A stretch of 64,000 nt of DNA from the NCBI RefSeq assembly GCF_019968905.1, contig NZ_CP079946.1:8157356-8221355 (forward strand). Reading direction: 5' to 3'. This document shows positions 40,598 through 50,881 of this stretch, piece after piece. Position 1 is the first letter of the stretch, and each line of letters begins with the position of its first letter. The position numbers and the translations under genes were made by a program. This stretch comes from Corallococcus sp. EGB. Lineage in GTDB: Bacteria; Myxococcota; Myxococcia; Myxococcales; Myxococcaceae. Under the pieces are notes generated by a model. It ran no database searches and had not been told where the DNA came from. It saw nothing but the letters and a program-made list of their open reading frames with translations.

Positions 40598-42328
40598 CTA
40601 CGGCGCCCCGGGCTTGACGTCCGGGGGGCCTGACAGCGGCAGCTCGACGAAGAAGCGGGCGCCGTCGCCCAGGGCGCTCCGCACGTGGATGCGGCCCCCG
40701 TGCGCCTCCACGATGTGGCGGGCGATGTGGAGGCCCAGACCCAGCCCGCTCACCTCGCTGGCGCTGCCGAGCCGCTCGAAGCGCTCGAAGATGCGGTGTT
40801 GATGCTCCGGTGCGATGCCGGGCCCGCGGTCCTCCACCTCCAGCACGGCGTGGCCGTCCCGGGCCGTGAGGCTCACCGTGAGCGGCGTCCCGGGCGCGTA
40901 CTTGAGGGCGTTGGTCAGCAGGTTCGCGAGCACCTGCTCCAGCCGGATCCGGTCCCACCGCCCCACCACGCCGGACGTGAGCCGCAGCGTGAGCGTGTGG
41001 CCCGCCGCGGTGAGCTGCGGCTCGAAGCGGTCCATCACATCGCGCGCGACGTCGCTCAGGTCCACCGGCTCCAGATGCAGCTGCAGCCGGCCCGCGGCGA
41101 TGCGCGAGATGTCCAGCATGTCATCCACCAGCCGGGCGAGCCGGTCGATGGAGCGCTCCGTCTGCTCCACCATCCGGATGACGCGCTCGGGGGTGAAGGC
41201 CACCGGGTCGTTGGCGTGGATGCGCTTGCGCATGTGCTGCGACAGCAGCTTCATGGATGTGATGGGCGTGCGCAGCTCGTGCGAGGCGATGGACAGGAAG
41301 GTGTCTCGCGACGTGACGGCCTCCTGCACCCGCTGGAAGAGCCGGGCGTTGTCCATGGCCACGGCGACCTGCGCGGCCAGCCCCGCCGCCAGCCGCTCCT
41401 CGCGCGCGGTGAAGACGCCGGGCGTGGGGTGACCGAAGAACAGCCCGCCAATCACCTCACCGGAGCGCGAGGCCACGGGCACCGCCAGGTAGCTGCGCAC
41501 CGGGAGGTGGCCTTCGGGCATCCCCCTGCGGGGGGCGTTATGGCCGTAGCGAGGGTCCTTCGTGATGTCTTCGCTGCGGATGATGCCCTCCCCCTTGAAG
41601 GTGGGCTCGAAGACACGGGTCGCGCGCGGCATGGGGAACTTCGAGAAGGACTCCCGGGGCACGCCGCTGAGCGTGTAGAGCATGTAGGTCTGTCCCCGCT
41701 CATCCAGCACGTTGTAGAAGAACGCGCCGAACGCGGCCCGGGTGAGCTGGGTGGCGGCGTCCGTCACGCCCTGCACCAGCTTCTCCAACTGCAGCTCCGC
41801 GCCCAGCGCCTGGCCCGTGCTGTTGATGAGCTCCAGGTTCTGGAGCGAGTCGTTCTTCTCGATGAGCGTCTGGCGCAGGGACTCCTCGAGCTGCCGCTCG
41901 GCGGTGATGTCCCGCGTGATGCCCTCGAAGTGCCGCGCGCGCCCTTCCGCGTCGTGGAAGACGGAGCCCGTGACATGCAACCACTTGATGGAGCCTTCCG
42001 CGCCCGGGTGGAGCCGGAAGCGCATCTCGAAGGGCGCCTGCCCCTCCATCGCGCGCCGCGCCGCGTCCCACACCTGCTCACGGTCCTCCGGGTGGATGCG
42101 CTCCTGGAGTTGGGCCGGGGTCACCGCGCCGTCCGGGGGCAGTTCGTAGTGCACGCGGCAGATGGCGTCGCAGACGACGTGGGCTTGTGACAGGTCGCGG
42201 GACCAACGGCCGATGCCCGCCGCGGCGACCACTTTCTCGGCGCGCTCGCACTCCTCCAGCCGCCGCAACGCGCGCTGGAGCTGCTCGTCGGAGGAGGGGG
42301 GCGCGGAAGGCGAGGGATGGTCGGGCAT
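40598..42328 (-). CDS. PAS-GAF sensor histidine kinase
   Basis: 576 residues without membrane segments, so a soluble sensor. A PAS domain (about 25-150; IKWLHVTGSVFHDAEGRARH, FEGITRDITAER) is joined by a coiled coil to a GAF domain (about 170-325). HisKA has phospho-acceptor His350 in SIASHELRTPI. The HATPase has NLLTNALKYAPG (N box), VEDRGPGIAP (G1) and VSGLGLGLHIARHIVE (G2). It phosphorylates an unlinked response regulator in response to an unknown small-molecule or redox cue. Start ATG 42328. No partner gene is adjacent. Confidence 0.93.
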   Translation of the reverse strand: MPDHPSPSAPPSSDEQLQRALRRLEECERAEKVVAAAGIGRWSRDLSQAHVVCDAICRVHYELPPDGAVTPAQLQERIHPEDREQVWDAARRAMEGQAPFEMRFRLHPGAEGSIKWLHVTGSVFHDAEGRARHFEGITRDITAERQLEESLRQTLIEKNDSLQNLELINSTGQALGAELQLEKLVQGVTDAATQLTRAAFGAFFYNVLDERGQTYMLYTLSGVPRESFSKFPMPRATRVFEPTFKGEGIIRSEDITKDPRYGHNAPRRGMPEGHLPVRSYLAVPVASRSGEVIGGLFFGHPTPGVFTAREERLAAGLAAQVAVAMDNARLFQRVQEAVTSRDTFLSIASHELRTPITSMKLLSQHMRKRIHANDPVAFTPERVIRMVEQTERSIDRLARLVDDMLDISRIAAGRLQLHLEPVDLSDVARDVMDRFEPQLTAAGHTLTLRLTSGVVGRWDRIRLEQVLANLLTNALKYAPGTPLTVSLTARDGHAVLEVEDRGPGIAPEHQHRIFERFERLGSASEVSGLGLGLHIARHIVEAHGGRIHVRSALGDGARFFVELPLSGPPDVKPGAP

Positions 42329-42450
42329 TGGTGCTGACCTGACCCAAGCCTCGACATTGCGTCAACATCCACCCCGCGCATCGGACGAACGGTCGACAGG
42401 AGGAGCATCAGCCCCGGGCCCAGCCATGACTGGGGACTCACTGAGGGTCA

Positions 42451-43110
42451 TTGCCACTGGGACCCCTGGGATATCAGCCTTCACCGGGCCGCGTGTTCAA
42501 TCGCATCCTCGAAACATCAAAAGCAAATCGCAAACAAGTGCGCGGCAGGGGGGAGCGCGCCCTCTTCGACGCTTCCGCGGTCCCGGCCGTGGAGGCCGCC
42601 AATGACAGCGCCGCGCTGGAGCTGGGCGTGCGCTTCCGCAGCGACGCGCCCGGGCAGCTCAAGGGCAGGCGCTTCTACAAGGGCGCGGGCAACACGGGCA
42701 CGCACACCGGCAGCCTGTGGTCCGCGTCGGGGGCGCTGCTGGCCACCGCCACCTTCACGAGCGGCTTTCCCACCGACAGCTACCAGGCCAGCAACTCCTG
42801 GGTGGAGGTGGCCTTCCAGTCCAACGACACCACGCCCCCGACGGCGCCCACGCACGTGGAGGCGGCGCCCCACTCGTCCACCGCCATCGACCTGACCTGG
42901 TACGGGTCCGTGGACGGCAGTGGCGAGGTGCAGGGAAACGCGCGCTGGCGCCTGGTGTGCCGGGGCAGCCAGCTCATCGCGGAGCCGCCGGGCACCACCA
43001 CGTTCCACCGCGACACCGGCCTGACGCCGCCGACAACGTGGGGCCTGCGCTCGCCGCCCGAGCGTCCAACGAACAGCGGCAGGCCGCGCTGGGAGGGCCG
43101 AAGCCGGAAG
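42451..43110 (+). pseudogene. DUF4082/FN3 surface-protein relic
   Basis: A frame reads ALELGVRFRSDAPGQLKGRR then FYKGAGNTGTHTGSLWSASG and LLATATFTSGFPTDSYQAS, a DUF4082 domain lacking its second half. A fibronectin type III-like stretch follows (DTTPPTAPTHVEAAPHSSTA to FHRDTGLTPPTTW) with deletions. There is no signal peptide at the start. A longer secreted carbohydrate-binding protein has been reduced to pieces. Positions 42329-42450 hold only the kinase promoter region. Confidence 0.55.
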
Positions 43111-43152
43111 CCCAAAATGAAAACGGGCTGAAGATCCGAAGATCTCCAGCCC
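43111..43152 (-). terminator. Rho-independent terminator of tRNA-Pro
   Basis: On the minus strand a 12-bp stem (GGGCTGGAGATC / GATCTTCAGCCC, one G-U pair) with a TTCG tetraloop is followed by GTTTTCATTTT. It starts 11 bp past the tRNA CCA end. This is a textbook intrinsic terminator. Confidence 0.9.
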
Positions 43153-43163
43153 GCTTCATCGTT

Positions 43164-43240
43164 TGGTCGGGGAGACAGGATTTGAACCTGCGACCCCTTG
43201 GTCCCGAACCAAGTGCTCTACCAGGCTGAGCCACTCCCCG
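43164..43240 (-). tRNA. tRNA-Pro (anticodon CGG)
   Basis: A 77-nt cloverleaf. The acceptor arm is CGGGGAG/CTCCCCG, the anticodon stem CTTGG/CCAAG encloses TTCGGGA (anticodon CGG), and the T-arm has GCAGG-TTCAAAT-CCTGT. The 3' ACCA is encoded. It reads CCG proline codons, which are frequent in this GC-rich genome. Confidence 0.97.
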
Positions 43241-43380
43241 ATATCCGGTGCTGCGCCAGGAACTGCCCTCGGGCCCGGCGAAGCGTGGGCGGATCTATCC
43301 GAGCCGCTTCCTTCAGTCAACGGACTCTTTTGCCCTCCCCTTCCCCTCCACCTCCCGCCCCCCTCGCCTGCCCGACTGTT

Positions 43381-43401
43381 GTCCTACATACCCTTTAGGA
43401 C
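43381..43401. promoter_or_regulatory. GTCCTA-N9-TAGGAC inverted repeat
   Basis: Perfect 6-bp arms, nested in a wider TTGTCC...GGACAA symmetry, in the 253-bp gap between the tRNA and the response regulator gene. It could be an operator. No other feature is seen in the gap. Confidence 0.35.
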
Positions 43402-43493
43402 GGGACAATGTTCACCCTCTTCACAAGATCCGGGCCTTCCTGTACTTCCAAGATGTTGCACGTTGATCCACCCCTGTTCCCCCACAGAGGGCC

Positions 43494-43892
43494 ATGACTG
43501 CTCCCACTGTCCTCATCTCGGACGATGAGCCCCTTGTCGTGTCCGCACTCGCTCGAGAGGCCAAGCGCTCGGGCCTCGTCTGCGTGTCCGACACCACCTC
43601 CGAACACGTGCTGGAGCTGGCCCGCAAGCACCGGCCCGCGGTCATCATCCTGGACATCAACCAGCACCAGGACGGCAGGGATCTGCTCGCGCAGCTGAAG
43701 AAGGACCCCATCACCCGCGACTGCAAGGTCATCATGCTCAGCGGCGTGGAGGATCAATTCACCCGCCACGTGTGCTTCGAGCTGGGCGCCGACGACTACG
43801 AAGTGAAGCCGTGCGACCCCACCTTCATGACCCGCATCGCCCGCATGGCCGCCGCCGCCGCGCGCCCGCCCGCCTCCCCCGAAGCCGCCTGA
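43494..43892 (+). CDS. Single-domain response regulator
   Basis: 132 residues, only a receiver domain: acidic pair DD at 10-11, phospho-acceptor Asp54 in IILDINQHQDG, Ser in VIMLSGVED and the conserved Lys in DYEVKPCDP. There is no output domain, so it works by protein contacts, as common in myxobacterial signalling networks. The start is ATG 43494. Convergent with rpe (1 bp between stop codons). The cognate kinase is not adjacent. Confidence 0.93.
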   Translation: MTAPTVLISDDEPLVVSALAREAKRSGLVCVSDTTSEHVLELARKHRPAVIILDINQHQDGRDLLAQLKKDPITRDCKVIMLSGVEDQFTRHVCFELGADDYEVKPCDPTFMTRIARMAAAAARPPASPEAA

Positions 43893-43893
43893 C

Positions 43894-44553
43894 TCACGAG
43901 GGCCGCAGCGACCGGATGGCCTGCGCGTAGTCCTTCGCGCCAAACACGTAGCTGCCCGCCACCAGCACGGTCGCCCCCGCGTCCACCACGCGCTTCGCCG
44001 TCTGGGCGTTGATGCCGCCGTCCACCTCGATGTCCACGTCCTTCAGCCCCCGCGCGTCCAACATCCCGCGCAGCCGGCGGACCTTGTCCACCGTGGACTC
44101 GATGAACGACTGGCCCCCGAACCCCGGGTTCACGCTCATGAGCAGCACCATGTCCACGTCCCCCAGCACCTCCTCGATCGCCACCAGCGGCGTGCCCGGG
44201 TTCAACACCACCGCCGGCTTCGCCCCCGCATTGCGGATGTGCTGCAGCGTGCGGTGCAGATGCGGGCTCGCCTCCTGGTGCACCGTCAGCACGTCCGCGC
44301 CCGCCTTCACGAACGCGTCCACGTACTTCTCCGGCTCCACGATCATCAGGTGCACGTCCAGCGGCTTCGTCGCCACGCGCTTGATGGCCTCCACGATGAC
44401 CGGCCCCAACGTGATGTTGGGCACGAACCTGCCATCCATGACATCCACGTGAATCCAGTCGGCGCCGGCGGCCTCGATGGCGCGGACCTCCTCGCCCAGG
44501 CGGCTGAAGTCAGAGGAGAGCAGCGACGGAGAGATGCGAACGGGGCGGGTCAT
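43894..44553 (-). CDS. rpe: Ribulose-phosphate 3-epimerase
   Basis: 219 residues, complete TIM barrel. Motifs: [34 protein letters not shown] (metal-binding His/Asp), [22 protein letters not shown] (phosphate loop) and IEVDGGIN (catalytic Asp). It interconverts ribulose 5-phosphate and xylulose 5-phosphate in the pentose phosphate pathway. Start ATG 44553. It is divergent from the HD-GYP gene. Confidence 0.97.
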   Translation of the reverse strand: MTRPVRISPSLLSSDFSRLGEEVRAIEAAGADWIHVDVMDGRFVPNITLGPVIVEAIKRVATKPLDVHLMIVEPEKYVDAFVKAGADVLTVHQEASPHLHRTLQHIRNAGAKPAVVLNPGTPLVAIEEVLGDVDMVLLMSVNPGFGGQSFIESTVDKVRRLRGMLDARGLKDVDIEVDGGINAQTAKRVVDAGATVLVAGSYVFGAKDYAQAIRSLRPS

Positions 44554-44726
44554 GGCGGCGCTTCATAACCGCTTCCGGCGGGCCACGGTACCTTCGCCCG
44601 GCAGGACAGCGGGCTGGCGGACAGAGGTGGACCCCACAGGGGGTGGGCCCGGGCAGCCGACACATCCTGCATGCTACAACCCGGTGCGCCCGCGGCCACC
44701 CGCCGCATCCCACGGAGCCCGCCTCG

Positions 44727-46235
44727 GTGCTTCCTCAGTCCGCGCCCGCCTCCCCCAACCTGAACCGCCGGCTCGCGAAGCTGACGTCCATCCTGGATGT
44801 CGCCAAGGCGATGAGCGCCGAGCGGGACCTGGACCTGCTGCTGCCCCTCATCCTCTATGAGGCCACCAAGGTCGTGGAGTCGGACCGCTGCTCGCTCTTC
44901 ATCCTGGACCGCGAGCGCAATGAGCTCTGGAGCAAGGTGGCCCAGGGCTCCAAGAACGAGATCCGCCTCCCCATGGGCAGCGGCGTCGCCGGCCAGGTCG
45001 CCCAGACGGGCGCCGTCATCAACATCCCCGACGCCTACGCCGACCCCCGCTTCAACAGCAGCTTCGACGTCTCCAGCGGCTACCGCACCCACACCATCCT
45101 CTGCGTCCCCATGCGCGACGCCAACGGCGAGGTGACCGGCGTCATCCAGGCCCTCAACAAGCGCGGCGGGCAGGTGTTCGACGCGGAGGATGAGGAGCTG
45201 CTGCTCGCCCTGGGCGCCCAGGCCGCCGGCGCGATTGAAAACGCCCTCCTCCACGAGGAGATCAACCGCCTCTTCGAGGGCTTCGTCTCCGCGTCCGTCG
45301 TGGCCATCGAAGCGCGCGACCCCACCACCGCGGGCCACTCCGGCCGCGTCGCGGACCTCACCGTGTCGCTGGCCCAGGCGCTGGAGCACCACTCCACCGG
45401 CCGCTATGCCCAGATGCGCTTCACCGCCGTGGAGCTGCAGGAGCTGCGGTACGCGTCGCTCCTGCACGACTTCGGCAAGGTGGGCGTGCGCGAGAACGTG
45501 CTCGTCAAGGCGGAGAAGCTCTACCCCCATGAGCTGGAGGCGCTGCGCGCCCGCTTCCAACTGGCTCGCAAGGACCTGCAGCTGCAGAGCTCGCGGCGCA
45601 GGCTGTCCGCCGTGGAGGCTCGCGGCCTGGCCGCCCTGCCCTCCATCCACCAGGAGGAGGACCTGCGGCTCGCCCACGAGCTGGCCCAGCTGGATGAGGT
45701 GATGGGCTTCCTGCTCACCTGCAACAAGCCCACGGTGCTCGCGCAGGGCAACTTCGAGCGGCTCCTGGAGCTGGGCAAGCTCACGTTCACCGACGCTCAC
45801 GACCAGGGCCAGCCGCTGCTGCTGCCCCAGGAGATCCAATCCCTCTCCATCACCCGCGGCACCCTCTCCATGGAGGAGCGCCGCGAAATCGAGAGCCACG
45901 TCGAGCACACGTACCGCTTCCTGTCCCAGATTCCGTGGACCCGCGCGCTGCGCCGCGTGCCGGAGATTGCGTACGCGCACCACGAGAAGCTGGATGGCAC
46001 GGGCTACCCTCGCGCCATCCCGGAGATTCCGGTGCAGTCCCGGATGATGTCCATCTGTGACATCTACGACGCGCTCACCGCGAGCGACCGGCCCTACAAG
46101 AAGGCCGTGCCGCACGCGCTCGCGCTCGACATCCTCAAGAAGGAGGCGGGGTCCGGACAGCTCGACATGGACCTCTTCACCATCTTCGTGGAGGCGGAGA
46201 TTCCCCGCCGGGCCCTCAAGAAGAGCCCGGCGTGA
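44727..46235 (+). CDS. GAF-HD-GYP protein with an enlarged HD-GYP domain
   Basis: 502 residues. GAF domain at about 15-175 (DRCSLFILDRERNELWSKVA) followed by an HD-GYP output domain with HSGRV (204-208), HDFGK (247-251) and HHEKLDGTGYP (418-428). These motifs define c-di-GMP phosphodiesterases. The distance between HD and GYP motifs is about 170 residues instead of roughly 60; about residues 270-378 are an insertion. GTG 44727 is the best start: the longer in-frame reading is Pro/His-rich non-conserved sequence. It probably degrades c-di-GMP under control of a GAF ligand. Confidence 0.88.
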   Translation: MLPQSAPASPNLNRRLAKLTSILDVAKAMSAERDLDLLLPLILYEATKVVESDRCSLFILDRERNELWSKVAQGSKNEIRLPMGSGVAGQVAQTGAVINIPDAYADPRFNSSFDVSSGYRTHTILCVPMRDANGEVTGVIQALNKRGGQVFDAEDEELLLALGAQAAGAIENALLHEEINRLFEGFVSASVVAIEARDPTTAGHSGRVADLTVSLAQALEHHSTGRYAQMRFTAVELQELRYASLLHDFGKVGVRENVLVKAEKLYPHELEALRARFQLARKDLQLQSSRRRLSAVEARGLAALPSIHQEEDLRLAHELAQLDEVMGFLLTCNKPTVLAQGNFERLLELGKLTFTDAHDQGQPLLLPQEIQSLSITRGTLSMEERREIESHVEHTYRFLSQIPWTRALRRVPEIAYAHHEKLDGTGYPRAIPEIPVQSRMMSICDIYDALTASDRPYKKAVPHALALDILKKEAGSGQLDMDLFTIFVEAEIPRRALKKSPA

Positions 46236-46244
46236 GTCGCGGCA

Positions 46245-47675
<1,431 letters not shown>

Positions 47676-47774
47676 ATGAGGCCGAACATCCGGCTCTCCC
47701 TCATTTCGGTCAAGACATCACCGAGCGCGACCGGGCAGGTAAACCAGTAAATGTCCAGGCCGCTCGGCGTGCGT

Positions 47775-48617
47775 TCAACCGCGCAGCAGCGTGCCCAGGT
47801 TCTCGCGCTCCCAACGCAGCGCGGCGGCGTAGTGCGGGTACGTGCGCTCGCGCTCGCGGAAGGCGCGCGGGTGATGCACGCGGCGCCCCGTGCGATTGCT
47901 GCTGGGGAAGAGCTGGTGGAGCATCTCGTGGAAGACGATGAACTCCACGAAGAAGGCGGGCACGTCCGGCTTGTCCAGCGCGGGGTGGATCCGGATCTCC
48001 CGCGTCTGGTGGTCGTAGACGCCCAGGCGGATGGACTTGCGGCGGCGGCGCGGCGGCATGCGGCCCCAGCCGATGCGGGCCTGGATGGCGTTGCCGAAGT
48101 AGGCCTCGTTGACGCCGTTGTAGAGCGCCCGCAGGTCGAAGCAGCGACCGAGCGGATTCAGCTCCGCGTCGGACTCACGGCGGAGCTGGCGGATGAGCGG
48201 CTGCTGGCCCCGGATGTACTCGTCCAGGAGGGCGCCCGCGCTGCGGTGACCCCGGCCCGCGTAGTCCGCCACCGCGCGCACGACGATCTCCGGCGCGTCC
48301 AGGAACATGTGGTGCAGCCGCAGCTGGAGCACCTGCGCGCCGCGACGGAATGAAACCATGGTGGAGCGGTTGTCCGTCACGGCCAGACGCACCGGCATGC
48401 CCAGGTTCGCGCTCAGTCGCCACGCGAGTGACTCCGCGCGCGTCCAGAGCTCTTCACGCGACGCGGTGAGGACGCGCGGCGCTTCCTCCGCGACGCGGTT
48501 GCGCGGCGGCAGGGGCGCGGGGCCTTCCGGCGCGCGCGGCTGCGCGGGAGTGGCGGCGCGTTCCGCGGACGAGCCACGCGGGAACAGGGACATCTGGCGG
48601 AAGGCTTCGGGCGTCAC
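47775..48617 (-). CDS. SprT-like zinc metallopeptidase-fold protein
   Basis: 280 residues. A variable N-terminal part is followed by the SprT-like domain: LYNGVNEAYFGNAIQARIGW, SIRLGVYDHQTREIRIHPAL and the zinc motif HEMLH at 230-234 (FIVFHEMLHQLFP), with a further His in RRVHHPRAF. SprT/Spartan relatives cut DNA-bound proteins; bacterial members are poorly studied. GTG 48617 gives the first residues; no better start is seen. Cytoplasmic, single gene. Confidence 0.8.
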   Translation of the reverse strand: MTPEAFRQMSLFPRGSSAERAATPAQPRAPEGPAPLPPRNRVAEEAPRVLTASREELWTRAESLAWRLSANLGMPVRLAVTDNRSTMVSFRRGAQVLQLRLHHMFLDAPEIVVRAVADYAGRGHRSAGALLDEYIRGQQPLIRQLRRESDAELNPLGRCFDLRALYNGVNEAYFGNAIQARIGWGRMPPRRRRKSIRLGVYDHQTREIRIHPALDKPDVPAFFVEFIVFHEMLHQLFPSSNRTGRRVHHPRAFRERERTYPHYAAALRWERENLGTLLRG

Positions 48618-48745
48618 GCGGGGGGCATCGTACCCGGCACTTCCCGAACCTCAAGGCCGGGGGTTGGATGCCCGTCCGCCGGTCGACCGGGCCCACACGC
48701 CGAGCGTGACACGCTGGGGTGAATCCGTCCCACAGGCATCGTCCT

Positions 48746-50206
48746 TCAGGACGATGCGCCCGGGTCGCCATGGCGCGACTTGAGCAGCCGCTCCAACCGC
48801 TCCGGCTCCATGCGCACGACAAAGGTCTTCTCCCGGGCATACGTCACCTGCCCGGGGGCCGCGCCCTTCAGCTTGCGCACGAACTTCACCGGCAGATAGC
48901 TCACCTCGCCGCGCGGCTCGCCCTTGGCGCCGGAGTGGTGCAGCGCCAGGTGCGCCGCGTCCAGGAGCACCTCCTGCGCCACCTCCGCGTTCTTCTCCAG
49001 CGGCACCACCACGTGGCTGCCCGGCAGGCCGCGCGCGTGCAGCCACAGGTGCCACGGACGGGCCACCTTGAAGGTGAGCTGGTCGTTGTCCTCGGAGCCG
49101 CGCCCCACCCAGATGCGCGCGCCGCCGTGGCCCACGTACTCCTTGAAGGGGAGGCCCCCCTTCGGGCCCTCCTCGCCCTGCGACACCTGGAGCACGTCCA
49201 CCTGCGCGAGCAGCGCGGCGTCATCCATGGCCTCGATCTGCGCGAGCGCCGTCTGCGCGTGCGCCACCTCGCGCGCGAGCTCCGCCTCGCGGTGGCGCGC
49301 CTGCTCCACGCCGCGCAGCAGGCGGCGGTACTGGTGGAAGTGCCAGTCCGCCTCCTCCCTGGGAGTGCGCTTCGGGTCCAGCTTCACCTGGACCTCCTCC
49401 ACGCCCTCCTCTGTATAGGCGGTGAGCGTCACCTGGGAGGCGCCGCGCTTGAGCCGGTGCAGGTTCTGCGCGAGCAGCTCGCCCACCTGCCGGTGCTTCT
49501 CCGCCTCCGGGCCGCGCCCCGCCTCCGCGCGCACCTTCTCCAATGTTCGCGAGGCGCGCTTCAGCCGCGCCCGGTACGGCTGCGCGAGCCGGCGTCGGAT
49601 GGTGTCCGCGCGGCTGGTGCGGTCCTTCTGCCCGAGCACCCGCTCGGCGGCCTGCAGCCTGGGGAGCACGTCCCCTTCGCGCGGCTCCAGGCGCGAGGGC
49701 TGCGCGCGCCCCTTCGCCAGCGCCTCCGCGGACACGGGCTCCGGTGGAGACCACTGCGCTCCGGGATAGAGGTTGCGCCTGGGGCCGAAGCCTTCACCGG
49801 AGAGCATCAGCACCCGGTTGTTGTCGCTGAGGAGCAGCAGTCCCCCGGGCGCGCCCACCTCCAGGACGAGCCGGCGGCGCACGTCCTCGCGCTCGAACTC
49901 CAGGACGATGGCGCGAGAGTCCTCCAGGTAGCGCGCGGCCTGGAGCTTGAAGCCGGTGAGCTCCTGGCGCAGCCAGCGCTGGAAGGGCGCGGGCTCGCCC
50001 GGCGTGGGGAAGCGGTCCTCCGCGACGGACAGGCGCGACAGCTCACCTTCAGCGCACAGGCACAGCACCACCGATCTGCCGGGGACGCGCAGCTCCAGGT
50101 AGGCCAGGCGGGGCAGCGGGCACCACGCCTTCTGGGCCACCGCGCCCACCAGCCGGGCCGCGGCCTCCGCCACGACCTCCCCGAACTCCACCGGACGCAG
50201 CGACAT
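48746..50206 (-). CDS. NFACT-family protein (RqcH/Rqc2 homolog)
   Basis: 486 residues. NFACT-N domain (about 1-180), a helix-hairpin-helix and long coiled-coil middle (about 200-350: AEKHRQVGELLAQNLHRLKR), and a C-terminal NFACT-R RNA-binding domain (WVGRGSEDNDQLTFKVARPW, LWLHARGLPGSHVVVPL). RqcH binds stalled 50S subunits with peptidyl-tRNA and recruits Ala-tRNA to add alanine tails. The DR motif of the N-domain is not obvious here. Start ATG 50206. Downstream of the H1-like gene on the same strand, but a terminator separates them. Confidence 0.88.
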   Translation of the reverse strand: MSLRPVEFGEVVAEAAARLVGAVAQKAWCPLPRLAYLELRVPGRSVVLCLCAEGELSRLSVAEDRFPTPGEPAPFQRWLRQELTGFKLQAARYLEDSRAIVLEFEREDVRRRLVLEVGAPGGLLLLSDNNRVLMLSGEGFGPRRNLYPGAQWSPPEPVSAEALAKGRAQPSRLEPREGDVLPRLQAAERVLGQKDRTSRADTIRRRLAQPYRARLKRASRTLEKVRAEAGRGPEAEKHRQVGELLAQNLHRLKRGASQVTLTAYTEEGVEEVQVKLDPKRTPREEADWHFHQYRRLLRGVEQARHREAELAREVAHAQTALAQIEAMDDAALLAQVDVLQVSQGEEGPKGGLPFKEYVGHGGARIWVGRGSEDNDQLTFKVARPWHLWLHARGLPGSHVVVPLEKNAEVAQEVLLDAAHLALHHSGAKGEPRGEVSYLPVKFVRKLKGAAPGQVTYAREKTFVVRMEPERLERLLKSRHGDPGASS

Positions 50207-50253
50207 GGCCCCTCCCGGGAGCGGACCCCGAGGGGAGGGAGCCCCTGGCCCGC

Positions 50254-50291
50254 AAAAAGAAAAACGGCCCGGCGGGTTTCGCCGAGCCGTT
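50254..50291 (-). terminator. Rho-independent terminator of the H1-like gene
   Basis: On the minus strand AACGGCTCGGCG-AAACC-CGCCGGGCCGTT (one mismatch) is followed by TTTTTCTTTTT. It starts 39 bp past the stop codon of the H1-like gene. A strong terminator suggests a strongly transcribed gene. Confidence 0.9.
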
Positions 50292-50330
50292 CACCGGACG
50301 TCAACCGACGTCCGAAATGACGCCGTTACT

Positions 50331-50534
50331 TCAGGCTTCCGGGGTCGCCGGGGCCGCAGCGGCCTTGCTGGCGCTCTTGCGGGTCGTCTTGCGAGCGGAC
50401 TTCTTCGCGGCGGCCTTCTTGGCCGGGGCCTTCTTGGCCGTACCGCGCTTGGCGGCAGGGGCCTTGCGGGCGGTCTTCTTCGACGCGGTCTTCTTCGACG
50501 CGGCCTTCTTCGCGGTCTTCTTCTTCGCGGCCAT
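50331..50534 (-). CDS. Lysine/alanine-rich histone H1-like protein
   Basis: 67 residues, almost only Lys, Ala, Thr, Ser, Arg and Pro, in repeats such as KKTAKKAASKKTASKKTARK and KRGTAKKAPAKKAAAKK. There is no globular domain, as in bacterial H1-like chromatin proteins that bind DNA non-specifically. ATG 50534 is preceded by GGAGG at 6 nt. It has a consensus promoter (50617-50645) and its own strong terminator, so it is probably an abundant monocistronic protein. Confidence 0.85.
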   Translation of the reverse strand: MAAKKKTAKKAASKKTASKKTARKAPAAKRGTAKKAPAKKAAAKKSARKTTRKSASKAAAAPATPEA

Positions 50535-50616
50535 CGGAATCCTCCGTTCAGTGTTGAGGCCCGCGAGGACGCGAGCCCTGCACCCACTTCGAACTGAACG
50601 TGAGTGCTTGAAATGA

Positions 50617-50645
50617 ATGGTACGGGCGACATGCCAGTGTGTCAA
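50617..50645 (-). promoter_or_regulatory. Sigma-70 promoter of the H1-like gene
   Basis: On the minus strand a perfect TTGACA (50645-50640), a 17-bp spacer and TACCAT (50622-50617) form a near-consensus housekeeping promoter. Transcription would start around 50610, giving a leader of about 75 nt. It is the clearest promoter in the window. Confidence 0.8.
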
Positions 50646-50881
50646 CGCATGGTGATGTATTGCAGTGCGCGGCGAGGCCGATTTTTGGCCTCCGGGCGCT
50701 TCGAACCGTTCGTGGCGGTCATTTCGGGGGTCCGGCGCGTCGCGCGCGAGGCCGAGTTTCCGGCTCCGGACGCACTTCGAGGGTTCGCGCTACAGGCCTG
50801 GATGTCCGCTGCCGTGCATCCGGCGCGTGCGCGTCGTGTCGCTTTGCGTCCCGGAGGCGGCGGCCTACGGTGCGCGCCCGC
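50646..50881. other. Gap upstream of the GH1 gene
   Basis: No gene is supported. The region contains near-repeats GCGAGGCCGATTTTTGGCCTCCGG (in part) and GCGAGGCCGAGTTTCCGG at about 50669 and 50746, which may be related regulatory or degenerate repeat units. Otherwise nothing is seen. Confidence 0.3.

Noticed and set aside
40315-40617. Possible small zinc-finger gene
   Set aside because: It is the IS91-like transposase end flanked by unrelated DNA, without its own start.
43163-43528. Apparent protein starting MVGETGFEPATPWSRTK
   Set aside because: It is the antisense reading of tRNA-Pro, a common mis-annotation.
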